A stretch of 8,277 bases of DNA from Campylobacterales bacterium (lineage in GTDB: Bacteria > Campylobacterota > Campylobacteria > Campylobacterales > QNZT01). The translations under genes and the position numbers were made by a program. The notes below the pieces were generated by a model. The model had not been told where the DNA came from. It made no database searches and saw only the letters and a list, made by a program, of their open reading frames with translations. The stretch is from contig WGAE01000145.1 in NCBI GenBank assembly GCA_015489185.1, positions 1-8,277 on the forward strand, given 5' to 3'. Shown piece by piece: positions 1 through 6,332 of this stretch (positions are counted from its first letter, which is position 1; every line of letters begins with the position of its first letter).

Positions 1-431
1 ATACCCATGTTATAGATAATACCGAGCATCCCGTGTTCACCCGCAAGATTCGCGACAGGAATATTCGCCAAAATACCACCAAAACCGATCGGAAGCAACA
101 ACAGAGGCTCAAATCCTTTCGCTACCGCCAGATAGAGCAACAAAAAACAGACGATAAACATAATCACACGCCCTGCACTCTGGGCAAACAGTGTCATCTC
201 TTTACCGTCTGCGGCTTTCACCCCTTTTTGGGGATTGATAATGGCATATAAACCGGTCGTTTTGTAAAAACTGGCAAACAGTTCCGTCACCGTTTTGGGA
301 TGATACGTCTCTTCTTTTTCGACTTTTGCCGTCTGCGGGCTGTTTTCCACCGCTTCACTCGCATTCGCAAATGAAGGGATGAAGAGGCTCAGAGAGATCA
401 GTATCGAAACAAACAGATTTTTCACGCTCAT
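1..431 (-). CDS. oadB: Oxaloacetate decarboxylase beta subunit (sodium pump), N-terminal part, cut by window edge
   Basis: This is the integral-membrane subunit of the OadGAB complex. In the family it decarboxylates carboxybiotin carried by the alpha subunit and couples this to Na+ export. Only 143 N-terminal residues of a family of roughly 380-440 are visible. They show a signal-like hydrophobic segment (about 5-24, ending near FANA), a charged linker (25-45), a motif around YHPKTVTELF and FYKTTGLYAIINP (about 43-67), a membrane segment (about 87-103), and the strongly conserved block GFEPLLLLPIGFGGILANIP (106-125). The ATG lies 3 bp after the oadA stop. A GGAG Shine-Dalgarno 6 bases before it is formed from the last codons of oadA, so translation is probably coupled. 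The reading frame has no stop and runs off the left edge. Identification is firm from the conserved block plus gene order; the absence of the rest is only the window boundary. Confidence 0.93.
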   Translation of the reverse strand, partial: MSVKNLFVSILISLSLFIPSFANASEAVENSPQTAKVEKEETYHPKTVTELFASFYKTTGLYAIINPQKGVKAADGKEMTLFAQSAGRVIMFIVCFLLLYLAVAKGFEPLLLLPIGFGGILANIPVANLAGEHGMLGIIYNMG

Positions 432-434
432 CGA

Positions 435-2237
435 TTACTCCATCGTTGCAAGCAGTTGACCGTCGACAACCGCATCGTTTGGTTTAACTTCGATACTTTT
501 CAATACACCGTCTTTGGGTGCGGGAATATCGATCTCCATCTTCATCGCTTCCAGGATCATGATCGTATCTCCCTCTTTGAGATGATCTCCCGGACTGGCG
601 ACAATTTTCCAGACATTACCCGGTGTCTGCGAGAGTACTTCCACACTCCCCTTTTCACCGCTTGCCGCCGGTGCCGCAGGCGCTGCAGATGCATCTTCTG
701 CCGGAGCAGCATTCGTGACGGTTACGGAACCGTCGTGTCCTTCAATTACATCAACATTGTATTTTTTACCGTTTACGACTACTGTGTATTGACCTGCCAT
801 ATCTTTACTTCCTTTTTCAGATTTCATCGTACTGAGTTTTCGCACATTCACTTCACCCTCACCTTTGAGGAACCTGATTCCCTTGTCACCGCAAGACGCC
901 GCGATAAAAAGATTCTCTTCCGTCTCTTCTATACCATTCTCTTCCAGAATTTTTCTGAAATGATCAAGCGACTTTTCGGGATCCGCATCCGCAAGTTCTA
1001 GCGCGGTTTTTGTCGTCGGCTCAAGCTTGAGCTGCTTACTTGCCAGTTCAACAATTTCAGGATCGGGTTCAACAGGAGTTTTACCGAAATATCCGAGTAC
1101 CATACGCCCGTAACCCGGTGCGATCTGCTTCCACGGTCCGAATACGACATTGGCATACGCCTGCTGCCAGTAAAATTGTGAAACCGGTGTCACGGAAGTA
1201 CCGTAACCGCCCTTTTCAACCACTTCGCGCATCGCTTTGATCACTTCAGGGAATTTATCCAGTGTGCCGTTGTCACGCATCATCTGCGTATTTGCCGTCA
1301 ATGCGCCGCCCGGCATAGGGGAGAACGGAATAAGCGGCGAAACCTGTGTCGCTTCTGGCGGAATGAAATAGTCACTCAGACAATCTTTGAGCACCTCTTC
1401 ATATTTCAGAATCTTTTCGCGATCCAGACCGCCCAGATCGTAGTTGCTCCCTTTTGTCGCGTGCAACAGCGTCAGAATATCGGGTTGTGCAGTACCACCG
1501 CTGACAGGACTTGCGGCAAGGTCGATACCGTCTACACCCGCATCAAGAGCCGCCAGGTAACAGGCGACACTGACACCCGCTGTTTCATGGGTATGGAGTC
1601 TCACATGTACATCTTCGGGGAGAAGGCGTTTTGCCATTTTGATCGTTTCGTAGACTTTATGCGGATTTGACGTACCGCTGGCATCCTTAAAACAGACACT
1701 GTCGTAAGGAATACCCGAATCAAGAATCTCACGCAGTACCTTTTCGTAAAAAGCGACATCATGTGCACCGGTACATCCTGGAGGCAAATCCATAATCGTT
1801 ACGACAACTTCATGATTGAGACCGTGTTTTTTGATACACTCCGCACTGTATTTGAGATTTTCAACATCATTAAGCGCGTCGAAGTTACGAATCGTCGTCG
1901 TACCGTGTTTTTTGAACAGTTTCGCATGCAAATCGATCAGTTCGCTACTGCCCGTATCGAGCATGACGGTATTGACACCGCGTGCCAGCGTTTGCAGATT
2001 CGCTTCAGGACCGACCGTTTCGCGAAACTTATCCATCATATCGAACGCATTTTCATTTAAATAGAAAAAGAGGCTCTGAAACCGTGCACCTCCGCCGAAT
2101 TCAAAATGGCTGATACCCGCCTCTTTTGCCGCCTCTACCGCAGGAAGAAAATCTTCCATCAACACACGCCCTCCGAAGACCGACTGAAAGCCGTCTCGAA
2201 AGGTCGTATCCATGATATCTATCAATTTTTTTGCCAT
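435..2237 (-). CDS. oadA: Oxaloacetate decarboxylase alpha subunit / pyruvate carboxylase subunit B (biotin carrier and carboxyltransferase)
   Basis: A 600-residue cytoplasmic biotin enzyme. In the family the carboxyltransferase domain moves CO2 between oxaloacetate/pyruvate and biotin. The N-terminal TIM-barrel domain (about 5-270) has the metal-site signature DTTFRDGFQ (10-18, likely ligand Asp15), the probable carbamylated Lys184 in CFKDASG, and the HTH metal ligands His215 and His217. A conserved PYC/OADA domain follows (about 290-470), then an Ala/Pro-rich linker (508-527). The C-terminal biotinyl domain (about 530-600) carries EAMKM with the biotin-accepting Lys566. The ATG follows an AGGA box overlapping the oadG stop; gaps are 6 bp to oadG and 3 bp to oadB. 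The sequence is the Campylobacterota type (RDGFQS, GGGARFQS) rather than the Klebsiella type (RDAHQS, WGGATFD). Such proteins are often called PycB, partner of a separate biotin carboxylase PycA. The oadG/oadB neighbours favour the sodium-pump role, but dual use is possible. Confidence 0.93.
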   Translation of the reverse strand: MAKKLIDIMDTTFRDGFQSVFGGRVLMEDFLPAVEAAKEAGISHFEFGGGARFQSLFFYLNENAFDMMDKFRETVGPEANLQTLARGVNTVMLDTGSSELIDLHAKLFKKHGTTTIRNFDALNDVENLKYSAECIKKHGLNHEVVVTIMDLPPGCTGAHDVAFYEKVLREILDSGIPYDSVCFKDASGTSNPHKVYETIKMAKRLLPEDVHVRLHTHETAGVSVACYLAALDAGVDGIDLAASPVSGGTAQPDILTLLHATKGSNYDLGGLDREKILKYEEVLKDCLSDYFIPPEATQVSPLIPFSPMPGGALTANTQMMRDNGTLDKFPEVIKAMREVVEKGGYGTSVTPVSQFYWQQAYANVVFGPWKQIAPGYGRMVLGYFGKTPVEPDPEIVELASKQLKLEPTTKTALELADADPEKSLDHFRKILEENGIEETEENLFIAASCGDKGIRFLKGEGEVNVRKLSTMKSEKGSKDMAGQYTVVVNGKKYNVDVIEGHDGSVTVTNAAPAEDASAAPAAPAASGEKGSVEVLSQTPGNVWKIVASPGDHLKEGDTIMILEAMKMEIDIPAPKDGVLKSIEVKPNDAVVDGQLLATME

Positions 2238-2243
2238 CTCTGA

Positions 2244-2489
2244 TTATCCTTTTTTATACTCGGTGATCGCCGCTGTAATTGCCGCTATCGTCTCTTCATC
2301 ATCCGTACCGCTTCCTGCAGATCGCGGCTGCTTTATCGGTGCCGCCGTTACAGGTTTTGGTGGGAAAAATTTGTCGAGTATGATTTTTTGCAGTTTGAGT
2401 ACGTAGATCATTAAAAGCAGGAAAAGAAAAACCGTTGTCATCCCCAGGACCATATATTTGAGCCCTTCGATGGTCATATTTACTTCCAT
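2244..2489 (-). CDS. oadG: Oxaloacetate decarboxylase gamma subunit, small membrane anchor
   Basis: An 81-residue protein with the plan of OadG: a short N-terminus, one membrane helix (about 12-33, core VLGMTTVFLFLLLMIYVLKL), a Pro/Ala/charged linker (43-65), and a C-terminal amphipathic AAITAAITEYKK segment typical of the family. The gamma subunit holds alpha and beta subunits together and in enterobacteria binds Zn2+ through its C-terminal tail. No obvious His-rich metal tail is present here. It is the first gene of the gamma-alpha-beta operon, the same order as classical oadGAB. The first Met is chosen because AGGAGG lies 4 bases upstream; Met5 would place that site 16 bases away. Short divergent OadG proteins are hard to identify alone, but position makes this call strong. 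Confidence 0.88.
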   Translation of the reverse strand: MEVNMTIEGLKYMVLGMTTVFLFLLLMIYVLKLQKIILDKFFPPKPVTAAPIKQPRSAGSGTDDEETIAAITAAITEYKKG

Positions 2490-2512
2490 CTAGCCTCCTG
2501 AATTAAGGTATT
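2490..2512 (-). promoter_or_regulatory. Strong Shine-Dalgarno of oadG
   Basis: On the minus strand TTCAGGAGGCTAG immediately precedes the oadG ATG. It is the strongest ribosome binding site in the window and decides the oadG start. The region upstream is very AT-rich and holds no further gene. Confidence 0.7.
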
Positions 2513-2550
2513 TTTTAATAATAACATATGATATATTAATAAGGCATAAG

Positions 2551-2559
2551 TATATAACA
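2551..2559 (-). promoter_or_regulatory. Candidate extended -10 promoter of the oadGAB operon
   Basis: Minus-strand TGTTATATA fits an extended -10 (TGn plus a TATAAT-like hexamer). It would start transcription near 2543-2544, giving a leader of about 55 bases before oadG. No convincing -35 is seen, which is normal for Campylobacterota sigma70 promoters. The region is so AT-rich that other -10-like words exist, so this is a weak call. Confidence 0.3.
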
Positions 2560-2625
2560 GTTCATAATATGGACCCTCATATACGTTTATAACTTTCATA
2601 AAAATGTTACTTTTTGTATAAAAGA

Positions 2626-3132
2626 CTAGGATTTGTCAAGATAGCTTTCCAGATGTTTTTGCATATTCTTACGTTGCAGTTTTTTGGTATATTCTATCAC
2701 ATTCAGGTTGCTACTGTCACGGGCGTGGATATCGGCACCTTTTTCCAGTAAAAAGTCAACAATATCGGTATAACCGTACGCCGCAGCCTGCATCAGCGGT
2801 GTAAACCCGCTTTTGCGCTCTGTGCGGTTGACATCCATGCCCTTCTCTTCCACCAGATAACGCACAAGCTCCAGACTCCCTGAAACAATCGCCTCATCAA
2901 GCAATGATACCCCCTGCGCATCTACCTGTGCAATATCCGCGCCGTTTTCGATCATCAGTTTAATCGTCTCGAACGAACATTTATGGTGCAGTGCAAAATA
3001 GAGCAGCGACTCTTCATTTTCATTTAATTCATTTTCAACGATCTGGTTCAGATCAACACCCTGTTTGATTGCCTTTTTGATTGCGAGATAATCATCGTTG
3101 ATGATCGCCTGTATAATATCAATATCCGCCAT
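2626..3132 (-). CDS. Ankyrin-repeat protein, cytoplasmic, function unknown
   Basis: A 168-residue protein made almost entirely of ankyrin repeats. Recognisable units lie at about 40-69 (ESLLYFALHHKCS...LMIENGADI), 73-103 (GVSLLDEAIVSGSLELVRYLVEEKGMDVN) and 108-138 (GFTPLMQAAAYGYTDIVDFLLEKGADI), with degenerate repeats at both ends (about 5-30 and 141-168). There is no signal peptide or membrane helix, so it should stay in the cytoplasm. Ankyrin repeats bind other proteins; partner and role cannot be read from the sequence. The ATG has an AGGGGA box about 9 bases upstream. The gene has its own extended -10 promoter and is separated from the oad operon by 136 bp, so it looks monocistronic and probably functionally unrelated to its neighbours. 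Confidence 0.85.
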   Translation of the reverse strand: MADIDIIQAIINDDYLAIKKAIKQGVDLNQIVENELNENEESLLYFALHHKCSFETIKLMIENGADIAQVDAQGVSLLDEAIVSGSLELVRYLVEEKGMDVNRTERKSGFTPLMQAAAYGYTDIVDFLLEKGADIHARDSSNLNVIEYTKKLQRKNMQKHLESYLDKS

Positions 3133-3165
3133 TATTTCGATTCCCCTATATGTATTACTTCAGGG

Positions 3166-3174
3166 AGTATAGCA
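3166..3174 (-). promoter_or_regulatory. Extended -10 promoter of the ankyrin gene
   Basis: Minus-strand TGCTATACT is a near-consensus extended -10, predicting a start near 3158-3159 and a 26-base leader. The surrounding word TTTTATGCTAT is identical to that at the promoter of the response regulator gene (6315-6325), supporting it as a real sigma70-type element. Confidence 0.6.
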
Positions 3175-3251
3175 TAAAAGATAAGAATTATTGATAAAAT
3201 CTAAAAATTTTTTGAAGGCGAATATGTTTAGTTCAAGAAGTATTTGTAATT

Positions 3252-3293
3252 AAAAAATAAGGAGAAAGAGAGCAGACGCCCGAAAGCGTCCGC
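3252..3293 (-). terminator. Probable intrinsic terminator of the cytochrome c553 gene
   Basis: On the minus strand, just after the cytochrome stop, GCGGACGC and GCGTCTGC (3286-3293 and 3272-3279) form an 8-bp stem with one G-U pair and a TTTCGG loop. A pyrimidine-rich tract ending in six T follows. The stem is followed by mixed C/T before the pure T run, so efficiency is uncertain. Confidence 0.6.
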
Positions 3294-3308
3294 ATCTAAA
3301 AGTGTTGA

Positions 3309-3608
3309 TTACTTGAGACCGTGAATATACTCAGCAACCGCTTTGATATCCGCGTCAGAGTAAGAAGCAACTTGACCTTTCATCAAACCGCCCATACCGT
3401 GAACGTTTCTTGTACCGGCTTTGTACCCTTTCAGTGCTTCTTCAGTTTTCGCAGCATCCCATCCTGCGATTACTTCAGATTTACCGAGCGCTTTTTTCTC
3501 AGCTTTTGCACCGTGGCAGCCTGCACATTTTTTGTAAAGTGCCGCACCATCCGCAGCCATCAAACTCATTGCTCCCAAAGCTACAACTGATAAAATGATT
3601 TTTTTCAT
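3309..3608 (-). CDS. Cytochrome c553-type periplasmic class I c-type cytochrome
   Basis: A 99-residue exported monoheme cytochrome, a soluble periplasmic electron carrier between membrane quinol-oxidising complexes and terminal oxidases or reductases. The signal peptide covers about 1-18 (cleavage near LMA/AD). The mature protein starts with the usual GAALYKKCAGCHGAKAEKKALGKS-type block: the heme motif is C28-A-G-C31-H32. Later GMGGLMKGQ supplies the probable axial Met (72 or 76), and the C-terminal helix contains SDADIKAVAEYI. Length and layout match the c553 proteins abundant in Campylobacterota. The ATG has AGGAGA about 6-7 bases upstream. It has its own TATAAT promoter and terminator, so it is probably a single-gene unit. 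The exact redox partners cannot be told from the sequence. Confidence 0.92.
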   Translation of the reverse strand: MKKIILSVVALGAMSLMAADGAALYKKCAGCHGAKAEKKALGKSEVIAGWDAAKTEEALKGYKAGTRNVHGMGGLMKGQVASYSDADIKAVAEYIHGLK

Positions 3609-3646
3609 CTTTCTTCTCCTGTTTTAAGTTTTTATATTAGTTTATT

Positions 3647-3652
3647 ATTATA
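3647..3652 (-). promoter_or_regulatory. -10 element for the cytochrome c553 gene
   Basis: Minus-strand TATAAT inside CAGTATAATAAT, with a predicted start near 3640 and a leader of about 31 bases. No -35 is recognisable. The 72-bp gap otherwise holds only AT-rich sequence. Confidence 0.5.
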
Positions 3653-3680
3653 CTGTTTATTCTTTATAGTTATGCTTAAA

Positions 3681-3998
3681 TTAGCATGACGGAACATTAC
3701 CGCTGTCGCTTCCATACTCATAGAGGAAGTCAAACAGATCATCCAGATATTTATCTTTGATATCTTTGAGTTTCGGGCACTGTTTTTTCAACTCATCTTC
3801 CAGTTTCCCACTCTCTTTGATTTGTTCCCACTCATCCTGAGTATGTTTTGCAGCCATTTTCGCACCGTTGAATCCACACACTTTTTTCAGCTTTTTCAGA
3901 TAGATTTTCTGACCTTTTGCAGGATCAGCCGAAACAGTTGTCGTGGCAATACCGGCAATCAACGCCGACGTTGCGATGATACTTAGAAATCTCTTCAT
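3681..3998 (-). CDS. Secreted small cytochrome-like protein lacking a heme motif
   Basis: A 105-residue exported protein of unknown function. Residues 1-24 form a clear signal peptide (MKRF, hydrophobic core, cleavage near VSA/DP). The mature part begins AKGQKIYLKKLKKVCGFNGAK, which looks like the start of a small c-type cytochrome (xGxxIYxKKC..CHG). There is no CXXCH, however: only Cys41, Cys74 and Cys105, the last being the C-terminal residue. The rest is strongly charged and helical (HTQDEWEQIKESGKL, KYLDDLFDFLYEYGSDSGN). I infer either a cytochrome fold that lost heme or an unrelated small helical periplasmic protein that may use a disulfide. Its neighbours are both c-type cytochromes, hinting at a respiratory or redox role, but this is only context. 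The ATG has AAGGAGA 4 bases upstream. The protein should be described as uncharacterised. Confidence 0.75.
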   Translation of the reverse strand: MKRFLSIIATSALIAGIATTTVSADPAKGQKIYLKKLKKVCGFNGAKMAAKHTQDEWEQIKESGKLEDELKKQCPKLKDIKDKYLDDLFDFLYEYGSDSGNVPSC

Positions 3999-4028
3999 CT
4001 TCTCTCCTTAAATTTTAATTACAACACA

Positions 4029-4034
4029 ATTATA
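4029..4034 (-). promoter_or_regulatory. -10 element for the secreted heme-less protein gene
   Basis: Minus-strand TATAAT within CTTTTATAATTG predicts a start near 4022 and a leader of about 23 bases. A second perfect TATAAT occurs 23 bp upstream at 4052-4057 and could be an alternative promoter. Neither has a clear -35. Confidence 0.45.
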
Positions 4035-4043
4035 AAAGATAAT

Positions 4044-4091
4044 AGTGAAGCAATTGTGGAAATTATACGATATCTTCAATGAAACTTCACT
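4044..4091. repeat. Inverted repeat spanning the stop codon of the monoheme cytochrome gene
   Basis: AGTGAAG at 4044-4050 and CTTCACT at 4085-4091 are perfect 7-bp inverted copies with 34 bp between them. On the minus strand the hairpin would follow the cytochrome gene and precede a T-rich stretch, so it may be a weak terminator. It also encloses a TATAAT. Chance occurrence is possible. Confidence 0.3.
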
Positions 4092-4455
4092 TTAGTTTTC
4101 CAAAGACTTTGTATTTTTCCCAGTAAACATCGATCGCTTTACGCAGTTCTTCATCCGTCAGTGTCGATTTGGTTTTTAAACCGTATCTTGCGATCTGATC
4201 TTTACGCAGTGCGGAGGTAAAATAGTTGGGGTTTTTTAAAAAATCAAAGAGTGCGGTTTTGACGGAAACTTCACTGCTGTATTTCAATAAATAACGCATA
4301 AAAATCTTTTGCATCGTCAACGACATCTGTTTGTGACATCGCATACAGTTGTGTTCGTAAATTGTTTCTGCCTCGGTCATTTTATCCGTATTGGCATAAA
4401 GCACGCCCTCCGTTAATAACCACCATAAAGTCAACATTTTTATCATCAATCCCAT
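4087..4455 (-). CDS. Exported monoheme c-type cytochrome coupled to the two-component system
   Basis: A 122-residue protein with a signal peptide (about 1-21, hydrophobic LTLWWLLTEGVLYA) and one heme c motif, C37-M-R-C40-H41, within YEHNCMRCHKQ. The remainder is helical and rich in charge (KTALFDFLKNPNYF, TLTDEELRKAIDVYWEKY). Met44, Met48 and Met53 follow the motif, but the axial ligand cannot be assigned. It overlaps the 3' end of the histidine kinase gene by 10 bp. The first Met has AGG 5 bases upstream; Met4 also starts in a TGATG overlap with the kinase stop, so the start could be 9 bases later. Either way translation is coupled to the kinase. I infer a periplasmic accessory protein or electron carrier whose level is tied to the kinase. 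Its exact family is not recognised. Confidence 0.8.
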   Translation of the reverse strand: MGLMIKMLTLWWLLTEGVLYANTDKMTEAETIYEHNCMRCHKQMSLTMQKIFMRYLLKYSSEVSVKTALFDFLKNPNYFTSALRKDQIARYGLKTKSTLTDEELRKAIDVYWEKYKVFGKLK

Positions 4456-5636
4456 GAGATCCTCACTTTGGTACCTTCTTTTGGTTTAGACTTAAAAACG
4501 ATTTTCAAGTCGTATTCATTCGCAATCGCTTTGACAATATTCAATCCCAGTCCGAAACCGCCCTCACTCTTGTTAAAACGTGAATAACGTTCAAAAATAC
4601 CTCTTAATGCCTCTTCATCCATACCAATACCAGTATCGATGATTTCAAAATAGTGTTCCCGTAAAACCACGCGAATCGTTCCAAAACGCTTGTTGTATTT
4701 GATCGCATTAGAAAGCAGGTTGTCAACTACACGGGTAATTTTGGTGCGGTCGATTGTCAAATAGACATCTTGACGTAAATCGGTGATGCAGTTAATGCTT
4801 TTTGCGGAAGAGATTACTTTGAAATATTCGATCCGCTCCTTAAGCAAATAATACATATTGATCTTCTCATCTTTGGACTCCATCTTGTTCCCCAGTGCCG
4901 CGTAGGTCAAGTCTTTATACAGATTAGAGATCGTACGAGATGCAATATCGATTCTTCGAATCTTTTTTCGGGTAATCGGATCAAGTTTATCGGTATCGAT
5001 CATTTCGATATTGGTCAGGATCGCACTGACAGGGGTATTGAGTTCATGTGTCGTATCTTTGATGAAACGATCCAATAACGCAATACTGTTTCGCATCGGA
5101 CGCAACATGATACGAAAGAGATAATAACCTACCAAAAGCAGCAGCAAAAAGAGAACGATACCGTAAATGACGACCTCTTTTTTGAGATAGTTGAACCATT
5201 TCCCGTCATCCCTGACTTCAATCACGACATACATCGCCCCCAAATAGTAAGACTCCAGCAGGCGAACATAGTGAATATGGTTGTTGATCGTATAGAGTGT
5301 TTTGTCCAGATTGACCCGATCCTCTTCGAGCGTAGAGAAGATCAGTTTCTTGCTACTATCATAAATTGCCGATCGAAATTCATGAAACCTCGGATAGGTC
5401 TGATCTTCGTCAAAGTGTTCATGAAGATAGCGTAAGCGGGAAATCAGTTTGTAGGAGTCTTCCTGGAGTTTGTTCATACGTCCTTCCAGCATCAAATCTT
5501 TTTGGAGCGAATAATAGAGATAGCCTGAAATAATCAGTAGTACGATCGCAAAAAAGGAGTAGAGCGCCAGAAAGGAGAAAAGTGTTTTACGTTCTGCCCG
5601 GGATAAACTTGTAGCCCTGTTTTTTGATACTGACAA
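4446..5636 (-). CDS. Membrane sensor histidine kinase (TTG start)
   Basis: A 396-residue sensor kinase of the OmpR-partner class. Two membrane helices (about 20-43 and 154-174) enclose a periplasmic domain of about 110 residues (44-153) without a named fold that I recognise. The cytoplasmic part has the phosphoacceptor motif THELNTPVSAIL with His197, the N box VVDNLLSNAIKYNK (303-316), the G1 box DTGIGMD (334-340), the F box FERYSRF (348-354) and the G2 box GGFGLGLN (359-366). All are intact, so it should autophosphorylate and pass phosphate to the adjacent regulator. No ATG or GTG precedes the first membrane helix in this frame, and an in-frame TAG lies only four codons before the TTG. TTG is therefore the only reasonable start, giving a 50-bp overlap with the regulator gene. 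The signal sensed is unknown; the coupled downstream cytochrome suggests redox or a heme ligand. Confidence 0.9.
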   Translation of the reverse strand: MSVSKNRATSLSRAERKTLFSFLALYSFFAIVLLIISGYLYYSLQKDLMLEGRMNKLQEDSYKLISRLRYLHEHFDEDQTYPRFHEFRSAIYDSSKKLIFSTLEEDRVNLDKTLYTINNHIHYVRLLESYYLGAMYVVIEVRDDGKWFNYLKKEVVIYGIVLFLLLLLVGYYLFRIMLRPMRNSIALLDRFIKDTTHELNTPVSAILTNIEMIDTDKLDPITRKKIRRIDIASRTISNLYKDLTYAALGNKMESKDEKINMYYLLKERIEYFKVISSAKSINCITDLRQDVYLTIDRTKITRVVDNLLSNAIKYNKRFGTIRVVLREHYFEIIDTGIGMDEEALRGIFERYSRFNKSEGGFGLGLNIVKAIANEYDLKIVFKSKPKEGTKVRISWD

Positions 5637-6267
5637 TTTTCTCTTTCCCTAAAATTTTTCGCAGATTTTTAATATAAGTACGAAGCGACGCTTCAGATGC
5701 ATTTTCATCATAATCCCAGACAGCATCATAGATACGTTCATGGGAGAGTATCTGATTTTGATTTTGCAAAAAGAGTTTGAGTAGTTTCGACTCTTTTTTG
5801 TTAAGTGAAACCTCTTTGCCGTCAATATAGAGAATATTTCCGTCAATATCATATTCAATATTTTCATCGATAGCGATCTTTTCGTTGTTTGTATGAAAAA
5901 AGTCTCTTTTTAAAATCGTTGTCATCCGCATCGCCAGCTCTTTGAGTGCAAAAGGTTTGCGTATATAGTCGTCACAACCGCTCTCATACCCTTCACTCAG
6001 ATCATCAATCGAATCAAGAGAGGTAATGAAAATTGCCGGAGTCGTGTTGCCTCTGCCGCGGACTTCCTTGAGCAGATCAAATCCGTTGATATCCGGTACC
6101 TTGACGTCCAGAAGCAACAAATCGTAACTGTTTTCGTAGATTTTATCCATCGCTTCTTCACCGCTTTCGACACTCTCGACCTCATACCCTTGTTCTTCCA
6201 GGTACTCGGTGATTGTATCATTGAGTGTGATATCGTCTTCGAGTAGCAAGATTCGTTTTTTTGACAT
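5587..6267 (-). CDS. OmpR/PhoB-family DNA-binding response regulator
   Basis: A 226-residue two-component regulator. The receiver domain (about 4-118) shows the acidic pair Asp11-Asp12, the phosphoacceptor Asp54 in LLLLDVKVPD, Thr82 in FITS, and the conserved Lys104 in YIRKPF. The C-terminal winged-helix domain (about 130-224) has LNKKESKLLKLFL, SHERIYDAVW, the recognition-helix region SEASLRTYIKNLRKIL, and the wing IKKQGYKF. It is a standard transcription regulator activated by the kinase encoded next. The ATG has GGAAGAAG about 4 bases upstream. It is the first gene of the regulator-kinase-cytochrome unit, reads divergently from the pseudopilin operon, and may regulate its own promoter or that operon. 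The target is not evident. Confidence 0.93.
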   Translation of the reverse strand: MSKKRILLLEDDITLNDTITEYLEEQGYEVESVESGEEAMDKIYENSYDLLLLDVKVPDINGFDLLKEVRGRGNTTPAIFITSLDSIDDLSEGYESGCDDYIRKPFALKELAMRMTTILKRDFFHTNNEKIAIDENIEYDIDGNILYIDGKEVSLNKKESKLLKLFLQNQNQILSHERIYDAVWDYDENASEASLRTYIKNLRKILGKEKIVSIKKQGYKFIPGRT

Positions 6268-6311
6268 AGACTTCTTCCGTATTAAATAGAGATTAATTTT
6301 CTAAATAACTT

Positions 6312-6320
6312 ATCATAGCA
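6312..6320 (-). promoter_or_regulatory. Extended -10 promoter of the two-component operon
   Basis: Minus-strand TGCTATGAT, within TTTTATGCTATGAT, predicts a start near 6305 and a leader of about 38 bases before the response regulator. The word TTTTATGCTAT is shared with the ankyrin gene promoter. No strong -35 is present. Confidence 0.55.
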
Positions 6321-6332
6321 TAAAATATATAT

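Noticed and set aside
33..2406. Several plus-strand open frames opposite the oad genes (e.g. 33-251, 456-1001, 1040-1240, 1461-1670, 1761-2060, 1816-2064, 2212-2406)
   Set aside because: They lie antisense to firmly identified oadB, oadA and oadG, have Arg/Ile/Phe-rich shadow-like sequence and no recognisable domain.
2606..2625. CTTTT/AAAAG repeat after the ankyrin stop as a terminator
   Set aside because: A five-base A/T-dominated stem is too weak, and no T tract follows on the minus strand.
2634..2640. Minus-strand TTGACA near the ankyrin gene end as a -35 for oadG
   Set aside because: It lies in the ankyrin coding sequence, and no -10 word occurs at 16-18 bp spacing.
3321..3598. Plus-strand frames opposite cytochrome c553 (3321-3590 and 3410-3598)
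   Set aside because: Antisense shadows of a clear cytochrome gene with signal peptide, CXXCH and ribosome site.
5649..6221. Minus-strand frames inside the response regulator (5649-5867 and 5997-6221)
   Set aside because: Out-of-frame shadows; the regulator frame has all receiver and winged-helix motifs.
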